Translations under genes and position numbers: made by a program
NCBI RefSeq assembly: GCF_900176425.1
Contig: NZ_FWXS01000008.1
Span: forward strand, 119,366-183,365
From: Moheibacter sediminis
Lineage (GTDB): Bacteria > Bacteroidota > Bacteroidia > Flavobacteriales > Weeksellaceae
Reading direction: 5' to 3'
DNA: 64,000 bases
Notes under the pieces: model-generated
Told to the model about the DNA's origin: nothing
What the model saw: only the letters and a program-made list of their open reading frames with translations
Databases searched by the model: none
Shown here: positions 1 to 9,668 of the stretch, one piece after another
Numbering within the stretch: position 1 is the first letter of the stretch
Layout of the letters: the number at the start of each line of letters is the position of its first letter

Positions 1-1
1 C

Positions 2-2209
2 GTAGCACAATTGCCGGAAGGTTTCGGTGGTAAATATGTGAAAAATGAATATTACGACGAAGGAACTGCACCTGAACGTTCAGTAGATGTTGAAATTTCA
101 ATCAAACTGAAAGAAGAAAACAAAGCTTTCAAAGTAGAAAAATACAAGCACAATTATCCGCATTGCTGGAGAACTGACAAGCCGATTTTATATTATCCGC
201 TTGACTCGTGGTTCATTAAAGTAACTTCCGTTCGTGAACGCATGGCTGAATTGAACAAATCCATCAATTGGAAGCCAAAAGCAACCGGAGAAGGACGTTT
301 TGGAAACTGGTTGGAAAATGCAAATGACTGGAATTTATCACGTTCCCGTTATTGGGGAATTCCTTTACCTATCTGGCGTACAGAAGATAAATCGGAAGAA
401 ATTATCATCGGTTCGGTTGAAGAATTGATGAAGGAAATTCAAAAATCCATTAATTCAGGATTGATGAAACAAAATCCATTCGAAGGATTTGAAATCGGGA
501 ATATGTCTGAAGAAAATTATGCGAAAATCGATTTACACAAAAACATCGTGGACGAAATTATTTTTACTTCGAATTCAGGCAAACCGATGAAACGCGAAAG
601 CGATTTGATTGACGTATGGTTTGATTCGGGAGCGATGCCGTATGCGCAGTTCCATTATCCTTTTGAAAACAAAGACTGGATTGATTCCGGTTCAAAATAT
701 CCTGCAGATTTTATCGCCGAAGGCGTTGATCAGACACGCGGTTGGTTCTATACTTTGCACGCTATCGGAACTTTAGTTTTTGACAGTGTTGCTTACAAAA
801 ATGTAGTTTCCAACGGATTGGTTTTGGACAAAAACGGACAGAAAATGTCGAAACGTTTAGGGAATGCGGTGGACCCGTTTGAAACGCTTTCAGTTTACGG
901 TCCTGATGCGACACGTTGGTACATGATTGCCAATGCACAGCCTTGGGAAAATTTGAAATTTGACATCGCAGGTGTCGACGAAGTTCGTAGAAAATTCTTC
1001 GGAACACTTTACAATACGTATTCATTCTTTGCACTTTATGCAAATGTGGATGGATTTAAATATGAAGAGGCTGAAATTCCGGTTGAGGAAAGAAGCGAAC
1101 TCGACAGATGGATTTTGTCTGAATTAAATTCACTCATCAAAAAAGTAGATGAATTTTATGCAGATTACGAACCAACACGTGCTGCGAGAGCAATTCAGGA
1201 ATTTGTAATCGACAATTTAAGCAACTGGCATGTACGCTTAAGCAGAAGACGTTTCTGGAAGGGAGATTATTCAAAAGATAAAATTTCAGCCTACCAAACG
1301 CTTTATACTGTTTTGGAAAATGTTGCAATTTTATCAGCGCCGATCGCGCCATTTTTCTCAGACAGATTGTATAAAGATTTGAATGAAGCAACGGGTAAAA
1401 ATGAAGTTGAATCTGTACACTTGGCATATTTTCCAAAAGCGGATGAAACTTTGATTGATTCAGAATTGGAGGTTCGAACACAATTGGCGCAAGCTGCTAC
1501 CAGCATGATTTTATCTTTGAGAAAAGGCTCGGATATGCGTGTGCGTCAGCCTTTGCAAAAAGTGATTATTCCTGTTTTGGATGAAACGATGAAACAACGC
1601 TTGGAATCAGTTTCTGAATTATTAAAACAAGAAGTAAATGTGAAAGAAATTCAATTGTTGACAAATGAAGAAGCTTCGCATTTATTGGTGAAAAGTATCA
1701 AGCCCAATTTCAAAACATTGGGTCCGAAACATGGTCAGGACATGAAAGCAATTTCTGCCGCGACTGTGAAATTGATCAATGATGACATTGTGAAATTGGA
1801 ATCAGAAGGAAAAATTTTATTAAATTTAGACAATAAAACTGTTGAATTAGAATTGGAAGATTTTGAAATTTCAGCCAAAGACATTCCTGGTTGGACGGTA
1901 ACTTCCAATGGAAATCTTACAGTTGCTCTGGATATACAGCTTACAGACGAACTTCGCTCGGAAGGTGTGGCACGGGAATTGGTAAATAGAATCCAGAATT
2001 TACGAAAAGAGAACGGATTAGAAGTTACAGATAAAATCCGTTTAATTTTAAAAAATGATGACAAAATAGAAACATCGGTAATACAAAATAAAGATTATAT
2101 TTGCTCGGAAACGCTGGCTGCAGAATTGCTGTTGCAATCTGAAATAGAAGGCGGAACGAAAATAGAGATAGACGATTTGATAACTGAAATTTCGATTTCA
2201 AAAATTTAA
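2..2209 (+). CDS. ileS: Isoleucyl-tRNA synthetase, C-terminal part (5' end outside window)
   Basis: Class I aminoacyl-tRNA synthetase that charges tRNA-Ile in the cytoplasm. The reading frame is open from base 2, so the N-terminal part, including the HIGH motif and most of the editing domain, lies upstream. Visible are the stretch DVWFDSGAMPYAQFHYPF, the motif GVDQTRGWFYTLH and the KMSKR ATP-binding loop (bases 842-856), followed by the anticodon-binding helical domain. The C-terminus has no cysteine-rich zinc finger, which fits the eukaryote-like IleRS class usual in Bacteroidota rather than the E. coli type (inference). A DksA-like gene follows 6 bases after the stop, the normal ileS-dksA-lspA order of this phylum. 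Confidence 0.97.
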   Translation, partial: VAQLPEGFGGKYVKNEYYDEGTAPERSVDVEISIKLKEENKAFKVEKYKHNYPHCWRTDKPILYYPLDSWFIKVTSVRERMAELNKSINWKPKATGEGRFGNWLENANDWNLSRSRYWGIPLPIWRTEDKSEEIIIGSVEELMKEIQKSINSGLMKQNPFEGFEIGNMSEENYAKIDLHKNIVDEIIFTSNSGKPMKRESDLIDVWFDSGAMPYAQFHYPFENKDWIDSGSKYPADFIAEGVDQTRGWFYTLHAIGTLVFDSVAYKNVVSNGLVLDKNGQKMSKRLGNAVDPFETLSVYGPDATRWYMIANAQPWENLKFDIAGVDEVRRKFFGTLYNTYSFFALYANVDGFKYEEAEIPVEERSELDRWILSELNSLIKKVDEFYADYEPTRAARAIQEFVIDNLSNWHVRLSRRRFWKGDYSKDKISAYQTLYTVLENVAILSAPIAPFFSDRLYKDLNEATGKNEVESVHLAYFPKADETLIDSELEVRTQLAQAATSMILSLRKGSDMRVRQPLQKVIIPVLDETMKQRLESVSELLKQEVNVKEIQLLTNEEASHLLVKSIKPNFKTLGPKHGQDMKAISAATVKLINDDIVKLESEGKILLNLDNKTVELELEDFEISAKDIPGWTVTSNGNLTVALDIQLTDELRSEGVARELVNRIQNLRKENGLEVTDKIRLILKNDDKIETSVIQNKDYICSETLAAELLLQSEIEGGTKIEIDDLITEISISKI

Positions 2210-2215
2210 ACTACT

Positions 2216-2599
2216 ATGACCACAGACGAAAAAACAAGATATGCTGATGCTGAATTAGAGGAATTCCGTCAGATTATACAGGAAAAATTACAAAAAGCTG
2301 AGCGCGATTATGAATTGATCAAAGAATCTTTCATGAACGGTTTAGACAACGGAACTGACGATACCTCACCAACTTTCAAAGCTTTTGAAGAAGGTTCTGA
2401 AACTATGAGTAAAGAACAAAATGCACAGTTGGCATCACGTCAGGAAAAGTTCATCCGCGATTTGAAAAACGCTTTGATCCGTATCGAAAACAAAACTTAC
2501 GGTATCTGTCGTGTGACCGGAAAATTGATTAATAAAGACAGATTGAAATTGGTTCCGCACGCGACTTTGAGTATCGAAGCAAAAAACATGCAACGCTAA
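2216..2599 (+). CDS. TraR/DksA-family protein with degenerate zinc finger
   Basis: 127 residues. The N-terminal two thirds is a charged coiled coil (about residues 5-95), as in DksA, which reaches into the RNA polymerase secondary channel. The C-terminal finger region reads GICRVTGKLI...LVPHATLSIEAKN. Only one cysteine is present where canonical DksA has four, so zinc binding is doubtful; this form is usual for the Bacteroidota homologues beside lspA. It sits between ileS and lspA with gaps of 6 and 9 bases, so the three are probably one transcript. The role in transcription control is inferred from family membership; regulation by ppGpp has not been shown for this version. Confidence 0.85.
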   Translation: MTTDEKTRYADAELEEFRQIIQEKLQKAERDYELIKESFMNGLDNGTDDTSPTFKAFEEGSETMSKEQNAQLASRQEKFIRDLKNALIRIENKTYGICRVTGKLINKDRLKLVPHATLSIEAKNMQR

Positions 2600-2608
2600 A
2601 AAAAAGTT

Positions 2609-3226
2609 TTGAAGAAAGTAGGAATTATTGTTTTGCTGGTCTTGATTATAGACCAGCTTTCTAAGTTTTATATCAAAACCAATTTTCATTACGGAGAAGC
2701 TGTCGAGGTTTTTAATTGGTTTCAATTGAAATTCGTAGAAAATCCTGGAATGGCTTATGGTGCTGAATTTGGGGGACTTGTGGGAAAACTTGTTTTGTCA
2801 GTACTTCGTTTATTTTTGATCGTGGGAATTTGTTGGTACATCTGGAAAAATGTAGCGAAACACAACAATAATTATTTCAAAATTGGAATGGCGTTGGTGC
2901 TTGCAGGGGCAATGGGCAACCAGATTGATGGATTGTTTTACGGAATGATTTTCGACACAGGACCCGTTTGGAACCCCGAACATGGGATGTGGGAAAGTTA
3001 TACAGGTGTTTCCACAGCAGACTTCAAAGGTTATTCCGGATTTTTAAAAGGAGCAGTTGTGGACATGCTTTATTTTCCATTATTTGAAATGACTTGGCCT
3101 GAATGGATTCCTGGAATCGGCGGTAAGAATTTTGAGTTTTTCTCCTATATTTTCAACGTAGCAGACGCTTCCATTACGGTTGGCGGTGCGACAATTTTAT
3201 TGCTCAGAAAGAAAGTTTTTGCTTAA
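2609..3226 (+). CDS. lspA: Lipoprotein signal peptidase (signal peptidase II)
   Basis: Inner-membrane aspartyl protease that cuts the signal peptide from prolipoproteins after lipidation. It starts with TTG 9 bases after the preceding stop; no ATG gives the full first membrane helix. Family signatures are present: VENPGMAYG near residue 44, VVDMLYF with the first catalytic Asp, and FNVADASITVG with the second. Four hydrophobic helices are visible. At 205 residues it is longer than the usual 160-170, because of an insertion of about 40 residues before VVDML that is common in Bacteroidota. Its substrates would include lipoproteins such as the sugar dehydrogenase at 27.0-28.3 kb. Confidence 0.95.
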   Translation: MKKVGIIVLLVLIIDQLSKFYIKTNFHYGEAVEVFNWFQLKFVENPGMAYGAEFGGLVGKLVLSVLRLFLIVGICWYIWKNVAKHNNNYFKIGMALVLAGAMGNQIDGLFYGMIFDTGPVWNPEHGMWESYTGVSTADFKGYSGFLKGAVVDMLYFPLFEMTWPEWIPGIGGKNFEFFSYIFNVADASITVGGATILLLRKKVFA

Positions 3227-3247
3227 TTCATCCATTTCAGTTTTCAA

Positions 3248-4564
3248 ATGAAATTTAAGTTCTCTATTGTGTTTTTTTTAATTTTGTTTCAATCCATTTT
3301 TGCACAAAATTATACGCCAATTGATACTGCCGATGAAAATTCGAGAAAAGAATTGGTGAACAAGTACAATCCTGTTTTTGAAAATTTTAATTCTATTTTA
3401 AAAAACCAATATACAGGAAAACAAAGAAATCAGATGCTCAATATTTTTATTGAAATTCAAGAAGATTTTGTAGAGGAAATAGAACAAGGTTATTTTACTT
3501 TTGATGAGCAGTTTCAAAAAATGGCCGATGGAATTTTGAATGAATTGAAATCTAAAAACCCTGAAATTTCTGATGAATTAAAAATTTTGGTATCCAAGCA
3601 TGGAACGGTAAACGGATATTGCATGGCAGATGGTACACTAGTGATCAACATGGGAACTTTTAAATTCTTGGAAAATGAAGACCAGATAGCAGGAATTGTT
3701 GCTCACGAAATTGCCCACAAAACACTTAATCATGTTACGAAATCTGTTCAAAGACATGTTTCATCTAATATTTCTGAAACCAATCAAGGGAAGATTAATT
3801 CTATCAAAAAGAAAAAAATAGGAAAAAATGAGGAGGCATTTCAGCTCATGCGGTCAATGATGTATGAAGAAGGAAGCCTGCGCAGAAAACAGGAAATTGA
3901 AGCCGACTCTCTGGGATATATGTATTTTTCAAAAACCAAGTACGACAAATATCAATTCGTAGAAGCATTTAAATTGCTGCAACGTTACGATACTTTGAAA
4001 CCTGCCGGAGTCGAAGTCAATACATATAAAAAGTACTTTGATTTTCCTGCTCAACAATTCAAAGAAGATTGGATGAAAATGGAAGATTTTTCTGCTTATG
4101 ATTATGAAAAATACGTAGAAAAAATAAATAAGGATTCTATTTCTTCACACCCGGAAGTGATTGAGAGGATTGATTTTATGGAAAGAAAAAATCCGGAACT
4201 GCAAACGTATTCAGAATCAATTACCGCCAATTCTAATTTTCTGGAATTGCAATACATTGCAGAAATGGAAGAAGTGCCCAATCTGTATTTTTTGAAACAA
4301 TATGGCCTGGCCATTTATTTTTCACTTTATTATTTACAACAAGGTAAAGACGAGGGTTTTTACAAATATTGGTTGGGTAAAAGTTTTGAAAAAATCCATG
4401 AAGCCAGACGTGTTTACAAAGTCAACCGATATTTAGATACCGTTTCACCCAAAGACCAATCAGAAAGTTATATGCAGTTTTTGAATTTCATGTGGAATTT
4501 AAACTTAAACGAAATCAAAAATATTGCAGATTTTTATTCCCAATCGCAAGCTGTCAATAGTTAA
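3248..4564 (+). CDS. Secreted M48-family zinc metallopeptidase
   Basis: 438 residues with a signal peptide (first 19-20 residues, ending SIFAQ), so it acts in the periplasm or at the envelope. The zinc-binding motif HEIAH is at residues 153-157 and the third ligand is the Glu of EIEAD at about 218, as in peptidase family M48 (BepA/HtpX group). The region after about 230 is helical with no clear TPR signature. BepA-type enzymes take part in outer-membrane protein quality control; that function is only inferred here. Its 3' end overlaps the convergent gene at 4554 by 11 bases, so the two transcripts must overlap or share a terminating region. Confidence 0.85.
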   Translation: MKFKFSIVFFLILFQSIFAQNYTPIDTADENSRKELVNKYNPVFENFNSILKNQYTGKQRNQMLNIFIEIQEDFVEEIEQGYFTFDEQFQKMADGILNELKSKNPEISDELKILVSKHGTVNGYCMADGTLVINMGTFKFLENEDQIAGIVAHEIAHKTLNHVTKSVQRHVSSNISETNQGKINSIKKKKIGKNEEAFQLMRSMMYEEGSLRRKQEIEADSLGYMYFSKTKYDKYQFVEAFKLLQRYDTLKPAGVEVNTYKKYFDFPAQQFKEDWMKMEDFSAYDYEKYVEKINKDSISSHPEVIERIDFMERKNPELQTYSESITANSNFLELQYIAEMEEVPNLYFLKQYGLAIYFSLYYLQQGKDEGFYKYWLGKSFEKIHEARRVYKVNRYLDTVSPKDQSESYMQFLNFMWNLNLNEIKNIADFYSQSQAVNS

Positions 4565-6047
4565 GTTTCTCTAGCCTTATTTGATTTAAGTTTGACTTCT
4601 CATTAAATTCTTGTAACATTATGTAACCTTCTTTTGCCGGAATCGGGCGGATGAAAAAATCTTCTGAAGACATCGGTATGGTTTCTTCTTTGAACTCCCC
4701 ATTGATGATAGTGTTGATGCCTAAAATCCAATTTTTATCTCTTGTCTCGTCATCTTTTTTGTGGTCTCTGAAAAAGAAAACAACCCCCTGATCGTCTTTT
4801 ATGTACTGATGAAACAAATAATCATTTTTAAACCATTTGCTTTTGTCTTTCTGGATGGTATAATTCGCCTTGAATTTTCCATCCTTGTCAAAATTAAACA
4901 GTACAAAATCCAAAGATTTGGTAGAAGTATAATTTGAATTTACACCTTTGAATTTCTCAGCGAGATAAGAAAAAGAACCATCTTTCAAAATGTAAATTTT
5001 CATAGGCGAGAGATAATATCCTTTTTCCACCACACCATATTTGTTTGCTTCAAGATTGGAAGCAATTTCAGACCAAGGATAATATTTTTTTGAAATTTCC
5101 TTTCCGGTTTTATCGAGTGTAATGGTGTAAACTCCCAAGTTTTTCTGCCAATTGAAATCTTCTTTGGAATAAGGACTGTAATTTCCTACGATGTAAATCT
5201 TGTCTCCGAAATAACGAAGGTTTACAGTGTGGCTGTAAGCCGAATTTTTATCTTCAAATGGATATTCAAAAATTTGAGTGCCATTTGTCACGTCAATTCC
5301 CACCAAATTAAATTTATCGATGTATTTGCTATTGGAAAAATAACTCAATCCACCGATTATTAAACCTTCATTGATGTTGATTACATTGAAGCTTTTCCAG
5401 TCTTTTTTTACGCCATCCACATTGTATGAATAAGTCCATTTCAAATTCTGGTCAGCACCATAAACTTTTAAATCTTTTTCCAGATAATTTTTCCCTTTTT
5501 TGTTGTTTTCGGTTACAAAAAATCCATTCAGATTTTGATAATTAATAGCATAAGCGAGTGAAAATGACTCTGCGCCTTTGTAATTTTCTTTGAGTTCATC
5601 TACATTTTTGATGCTCAATTCTTTGAAGCTGTCATTTTCGTACATAAACTCTTTGGAAACAGATTTATCTTTCAAGGAGATAATTCTATTGTAAGTCAAC
5701 AATGTTTCGGTTTTGCGTTTCAGAAATTTGGAAACCAAAATCCCATCACCCATATAAGTACAGTCAAAAAACAAATTTTTTATTCCGTCATAATGTTTTT
5801 CGGTATAAGTTCCATTGGCAGCTTTGTTGAGGTTTTTGTCAAGCAAAACATATTCGAATTGCGTATTTTCCGTATCAATTTTCCCTTGATCAAAAAAATA
5901 AATGTATCCGTACAAGTCTCCATTACTGTTAGAAAGTATGCTGCTGTATACAATATCGCCTTCAGCAATATTTTCAAGGTCCTGAATCTGAGCAGTTAAG
6001 TAATTTATAAAAAATAAAAACGAAGCAATGATAGAAAGACTTCTCAT
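4554..6047 (-). CDS. Secreted protein of unknown function
   Basis: 497 residues with a clear N-terminal signal peptide (hydrophobic residues 4-17, then TAQ). The mature part is rich in Lys, Asn, Tyr and Phe and alternates short strands of the type WTYSYNV and GLIIGGLSYFSNS, suggesting a beta-propeller or another all-beta fold. No catalytic motif or T9SS sorting domain is visible, so it probably stays in the periplasm or reaches the surface another way. It is transcribed toward the M48 peptidase gene and its stop lies inside that gene's last codons. I do not recognise the family. Confidence 0.75.
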   Translation of the reverse strand: MRSLSIIASFLFFINYLTAQIQDLENIAEGDIVYSSILSNSNGDLYGYIYFFDQGKIDTENTQFEYVLLDKNLNKAANGTYTEKHYDGIKNLFFDCTYMGDGILVSKFLKRKTETLLTYNRIISLKDKSVSKEFMYENDSFKELSIKNVDELKENYKGAESFSLAYAINYQNLNGFFVTENNKKGKNYLEKDLKVYGADQNLKWTYSYNVDGVKKDWKSFNVININEGLIIGGLSYFSNSKYIDKFNLVGIDVTNGTQIFEYPFEDKNSAYSHTVNLRYFGDKIYIVGNYSPYSKEDFNWQKNLGVYTITLDKTGKEISKKYYPWSEIASNLEANKYGVVEKGYYLSPMKIYILKDGSFSYLAEKFKGVNSNYTSTKSLDFVLFNFDKDGKFKANYTIQKDKSKWFKNDYLFHQYIKDDQGVVFFFRDHKKDDETRDKNWILGINTIINGEFKEETIPMSSEDFFIRPIPAKEGYIMLQEFNEKSNLNQIRLEKLNY

Positions 6048-6139
6048 AAAATAAATTAAGTTTTAAAGGCTCCAAATATAACAATTATGAGATTTTGTAA
6101 GAACTAAATTATACAATTATCTTTGCGCAAATTTTCTTC

Positions 6140-6448
6140 ATGAACGAGGCCTTGTTAAAAAAATGGTTTAAAATATTCTGCATAGCAGAATTCATCAGTT
6201 GTTTCTTGCTTTTTTGCGTAGCGATGCCGCTGAAATATGGATATGACAACACAGCAATTATGTTTCCGGTTGGAATGTTTCACGGTGTAGCTTTTATGGG
6301 ATACGTTGTGTTGGCATTATTGGTGCAGAAATATTATAAATGGGACTTGGAAGAATTGATTTTTGTGATGATTTTCGCATTCATCCCATTCATGACGCTT
6401 TTGGTTCACAGAAAAGTTGAAAAATTCGAAAAGGAAAACCCTCAATAA
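6140..6448 (+). CDS. DUF3817 family integral membrane protein
   Basis: 102 residues with three hydrophobic segments (about 10-30, 41-62 and 72-90) and a charged C-terminal tail. The stretch MFPVGMFHGVAFMGYVVLALL with His and Gly inside the membrane segment, followed by KWDLEELIFVM and ending in RKVEKFEK, is the DUF3817 pattern of small membrane proteins. The biochemical function is unknown. It lies alone between a divergent secreted protein and recQ, so the context gives no functional hint. Confidence 0.8.
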   Translation: MNEALLKKWFKIFCIAEFISCFLLFCVAMPLKYGYDNTAIMFPVGMFHGVAFMGYVVLALLVQKYYKWDLEELIFVMIFAFIPFMTLLVHRKVEKFEKENPQ

Positions 6449-6595
6449 ATCTGCTATAATTTTGTAATTAATCAAAGTTGTCAGATTTGTAAGTGGTCCA
6501 ATATTGACTATTTCATTAGTCTTGAAGTTTAAGCCTTTCAATTTCCACTACTTGAAAAGTCATTTATGACAAATCAATAAAGTTAAATTGATAAG

Positions 6596-6614
6596 TTATG
6601 ATTATCAATCATAA
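6596..6614. repeat. Short perfect inverted repeat upstream of recQ
   Basis: The arms TTATGATT and AATCATAA are separated by three bases, about 90 bases upstream of the recQ start. It is AT-rich with no T-tract, so it does not look like a terminator. It could be an operator. Nothing else is recognisable in the spacer 6449-6702. Confidence 0.3.
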
Positions 6615-6702
6615 TGGAAAGTACCCTCATGCTAAATTTCTCCAAAATATACCGTTTCATAATCTCAATAACCTTTCATACATTTACACAAAACCTTAAC
6701 GC

Positions 6703-8568
6703 TTGCTTAAAGTAAATGAAATACTAAATAAGTATTGGCATTATCCGGATTTCATCTATCCGCAAAAAGAAATCATTGAAAGCGTTTTAAACAAAAAAGA
6801 TACTCTCGCCATTCTCCCAACAGGTGGCGGAAAGTCTTTGTGTTACCAGATTCCGGCAATGGCAAACGAAGGAATCACCTTGGTCATTTCACCACTCATA
6901 GCATTGATGCAAGACCAAATCCAAAACCTCGAATCCAGAGGGATCAAAGCCGTTTCCATCAATTCAACGCTCAATCAAGATGAAATTGCCCTCATTCTCG
7001 CAAAATGTAAACTCGGCGATGTGAAATTACTTTACATAGCACCCGAACGCTTGCAAAGCCGAACATTCATTCAAGCCATTCAGGACTTAAAAATAGAACT
7101 CATTGCCGTTGACGAAGCGCATTGTATTTCTCAGTGGGGACACGACTTTCGTCCCGCTTACATGAAAATAAATCAACTCAGGACTTTGTTTCCAAAAGCC
7201 ACAATTCTTGCATTGACTGCAACTGCGCCGCCGAAAATCAAACAAGAAATAATATCTTCTTTAAACCTAAAAGATGCCTCCGTATTTGAACATTCTCTCA
7301 AAAGAGAAAACCTGACTTATACAATTGTCAAATCCCCTGATTTGTTAGATGCTTTGGTGTATGAACTTCAGAAAAATCCCGGAGCAGCCATCATATTTGC
7401 AAGAACGCGCGAACAAACCTATAAAATCTCACAATACCTTGTAGAAAAAGGCTTCGATGCCGAATTTTTCCATGCAAAACTTTCTCTAGAAGAAAAAAAT
7501 AAAAAGCAAAAAGACTGGATGCAAAGTGATTCGCAGATCATGGTTTCGACCAATGCATTTGGAATGGGAATTGACAAATCCAACGTCCGCAATGTGATTC
7601 ACCTCGATTTGCCGTCGAGCATCGAAGCATATGTGCAGGAAGCGGGCAGGGCAGGGCGTGACGGAAAACCAGCAGCTTGTACTTTGTTTTTACAAAACAA
7701 TGCTATCGAAAAGACGGAAAATATTTTCAAATCTGGATTGCCCAATCGTGAAGAATTCAGCTATATAAGCCGTATGCTTTACAACCATTTTGAAATCGGG
7801 GAAAACGAAAGGCCTGAACATCAGTACAATTTGGATTTAATTAAATTCATCAAAAAATTCAAATTAAATAAAAAAAGAACCTTAAAAACACTTGAATTTC
7901 TCGAACAGAAAGAAGTGCTTTTCATCAATAAATTTTCCACTTACAGCACCGCTCGGATTAATTCCAATCCCAACCAGCAGCAACAATCTAAAAAGTCACG
8001 TTACCGGATTTTAGAATATTTGGTTCGAAATCATCCCGGGATTTTATCACAGGAAAAATCAATAAGTGAATTCCTTATCGCACTTCAACTCAATAAATCA
8101 GTAAAAAAAGTAAGAAAAATCCTGCACCAGTTAAACGAAGAAGGATTTCTGGATTACAATGACCGAAGCATCAAAAAAATCATCTTTATCAGACCTCGAG
8201 AAACCAATTATTTACAAAATAATTTATGGTATGAATTTGAAAGAATTCAAGTGTTGCAATGGAAACGACTTCAGGAAATGATTTACTATACGGTTCAAAA
8301 AGGAATCTGCAGAGAAAAATTACTGCTTCGTTATTTCGGAGAAAAAACGGCGCAAAATTGTGGTAGATGCGACGTTTGTAAATCAGAAAATGTCGAATTG
8401 GATTCCGATTTGATTCTCATTTTTTTAGGAGAAACTCCCAAAACACTTCAGGAAATCCTCGCGTATTTTATAACTTCGCCCAAAGAATCAGTGCTCGTGA
8501 CGTTACAGGAATTGATGGATGAAGAATTAATCGAAACCGCAGGACTGGATTCTTATATAAAGAAATAA
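6703..8568 (+). CDS. recQ: ATP-dependent DNA helicase RecQ
   Basis: 3'-5' superfamily 2 helicase of DNA repair and recombination. Visible are Walker A PTGGGKS (Lys44), the DEAH box (residues 137-140) followed by the RecQ aromatic loop ISQWGHDFRP, motif V NAFGMGIDKSNVR, motif VI QEAGRAGRDG, and the RecQ-C-terminal zinc-binding cysteines in CREKLLLRYFG...NCGRCDVC near residues 520-545. At 621 residues no convincing HRDC domain remains, so this is the short RecQ form. The start is TTG: no in-frame ATG precedes the helicase core. fmt follows after 10 bases and is probably co-transcribed. Confidence 0.94.
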   Translation: MLKVNEILNKYWHYPDFIYPQKEIIESVLNKKDTLAILPTGGGKSLCYQIPAMANEGITLVISPLIALMQDQIQNLESRGIKAVSINSTLNQDEIALILAKCKLGDVKLLYIAPERLQSRTFIQAIQDLKIELIAVDEAHCISQWGHDFRPAYMKINQLRTLFPKATILALTATAPPKIKQEIISSLNLKDASVFEHSLKRENLTYTIVKSPDLLDALVYELQKNPGAAIIFARTREQTYKISQYLVEKGFDAEFFHAKLSLEEKNKKQKDWMQSDSQIMVSTNAFGMGIDKSNVRNVIHLDLPSSIEAYVQEAGRAGRDGKPAACTLFLQNNAIEKTENIFKSGLPNREEFSYISRMLYNHFEIGENERPEHQYNLDLIKFIKKFKLNKKRTLKTLEFLEQKEVLFINKFSTYSTARINSNPNQQQQSKKSRYRILEYLVRNHPGILSQEKSISEFLIALQLNKSVKKVRKILHQLNEEGFLDYNDRSIKKIIFIRPRETNYLQNNLWYEFERIQVLQWKRLQEMIYYTVQKGICREKLLLRYFGEKTAQNCGRCDVCKSENVELDSDLILIFLGETPKTLQEILAYFITSPKESVLVTLQELMDEELIETAGLDSYIKK

Positions 8569-8578
8569 ATTAGAAAAA

Positions 8579-9520
8579 ATGAAAGTCGTATTTATGGGAA
8601 CGCCGGAATTTGCGGCGATATGTCTGGAAAGAATTCTGGAAAGCGAACATGAAGTGGTTGGTGTGATTACCGTTCCGGACAAACCTGCGGGAAGAGGGCA
8701 AAAGTTATCACAATCAGCGGTTGCGAAACTTGCTATTGAGAAAAACTTAAATTTGCTTCAACCTGAAAAACTGAAGAATATTGACTTCGTAAAAGAATTG
8801 AAAACTTTAAATGCAGATGCCTTTGTGGTGGTCGCCTTCAGGATGCTTCCCAAAGAGGTTTGGCAAATACCTGCGAAAGGAACTTTCAACCTGCACGCAT
8901 CATTGTTGCCGGATTACCGTGGTGCAGCGCCGATCAATTGGGCAATCATCAATGGTGAAACCGAATCGGGCGTAACGACTTTTATGATTGATGAAAAAAT
9001 CGATACCGGAAATATTTTGCTCAGTAATAAAGTTGAAATTCTTAACGATGATACCGCAGGCGATTTACATGATAAATTGGTGGAAGTAGGGAAAGAATTA
9101 ATCATCGAAACTTTGAACGGATTGGAAAAAGGAATCATTATCCCAAAATCTCAGCCTGAAGTTGCGGAAGAAAAAGCAGCTCCAAAAATTTTCCGTGAAG
9201 ACTGTAAAATTGACTGGAATGAAAGTCTGGAAAATATACATAATAAGATACGTGGTTTAAGCCCGTATCCAGCTGCTTGGTCTTTGTTGAAAGTCAATAA
9301 TGAAGAAAAACAAATCAAGATTTACAAAGGACATTTTGAATTTGCTGAAATAGATTCCGGTAAAATCAACCAGATTGAATTTGAAAAAGTGATTATCAAA
9401 ATCAACCACACACAAGGGCATTATTTCATAGAAGAATTACAGCCAGAAGGCAAAAGACGCATGAATGCGCAGGATTTCATTAATGGATTAAATGATAAAT
9501 CAGGCTTTCAGATTGTCTAA
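8579..9520 (+). CDS. fmt: Methionyl-tRNA formyltransferase
   Basis: Transfers a formyl group from 10-formyltetrahydrofolate to initiator Met-tRNA in the cytoplasm. The protein starts MKVVFMGTPEFA, has the basic loop PDKPAGRGQKL, the active-site block FNLHASLLPDYRGAAPINWA and the catalytic Asp in MIDEKIDTGNIL. The C-terminal OB-like domain begins around residue 205. 313 residues is the normal length. It lies directly behind recQ and before the HU gene. Confidence 0.96.
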   Translation: MKVVFMGTPEFAAICLERILESEHEVVGVITVPDKPAGRGQKLSQSAVAKLAIEKNLNLLQPEKLKNIDFVKELKTLNADAFVVVAFRMLPKEVWQIPAKGTFNLHASLLPDYRGAAPINWAIINGETESGVTTFMIDEKIDTGNILLSNKVEILNDDTAGDLHDKLVEVGKELIIETLNGLEKGIIIPKSQPEVAEEKAAPKIFREDCKIDWNESLENIHNKIRGLSPYPAAWSLLKVNNEEKQIKIYKGHFEFAEIDSGKINQIEFEKVIIKINHTQGHYFIEELQPEGKRRMNAQDFINGLNDKSGFQIV

Positions 9521-9607
9521 ACTGCTCTAAAACAAGCAAAAATGATATTGGTTATTAACAAATCGCATAGTTTTTTCAACAAAATGGTTAAATTTTTTAT
9601 TGAAAAG

Positions 9608-9637
9608 TTGCGTGAATAGTGGATTCTACTATATTTG
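9608..9637 (+). promoter_or_regulatory. Bacteroidota-type promoter of the HU gene
   Basis: A -7 element TATATTTG (9630-9637) is preceded, 19 bases upstream, by a partial -33 element (TTG at 9608). The start codon of HU is at 9669, leaving a leader of about 25 bases. Confidence 0.6.
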
Positions 9638-9668
9638 TGTAACATAAATCATTAAAATCTTTAGAATT

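Noticed and set aside
762..1043. 93-codon minus-strand frame inside ileS
   Set aside because: Antisense shadow of the KMSKR region of ileS.
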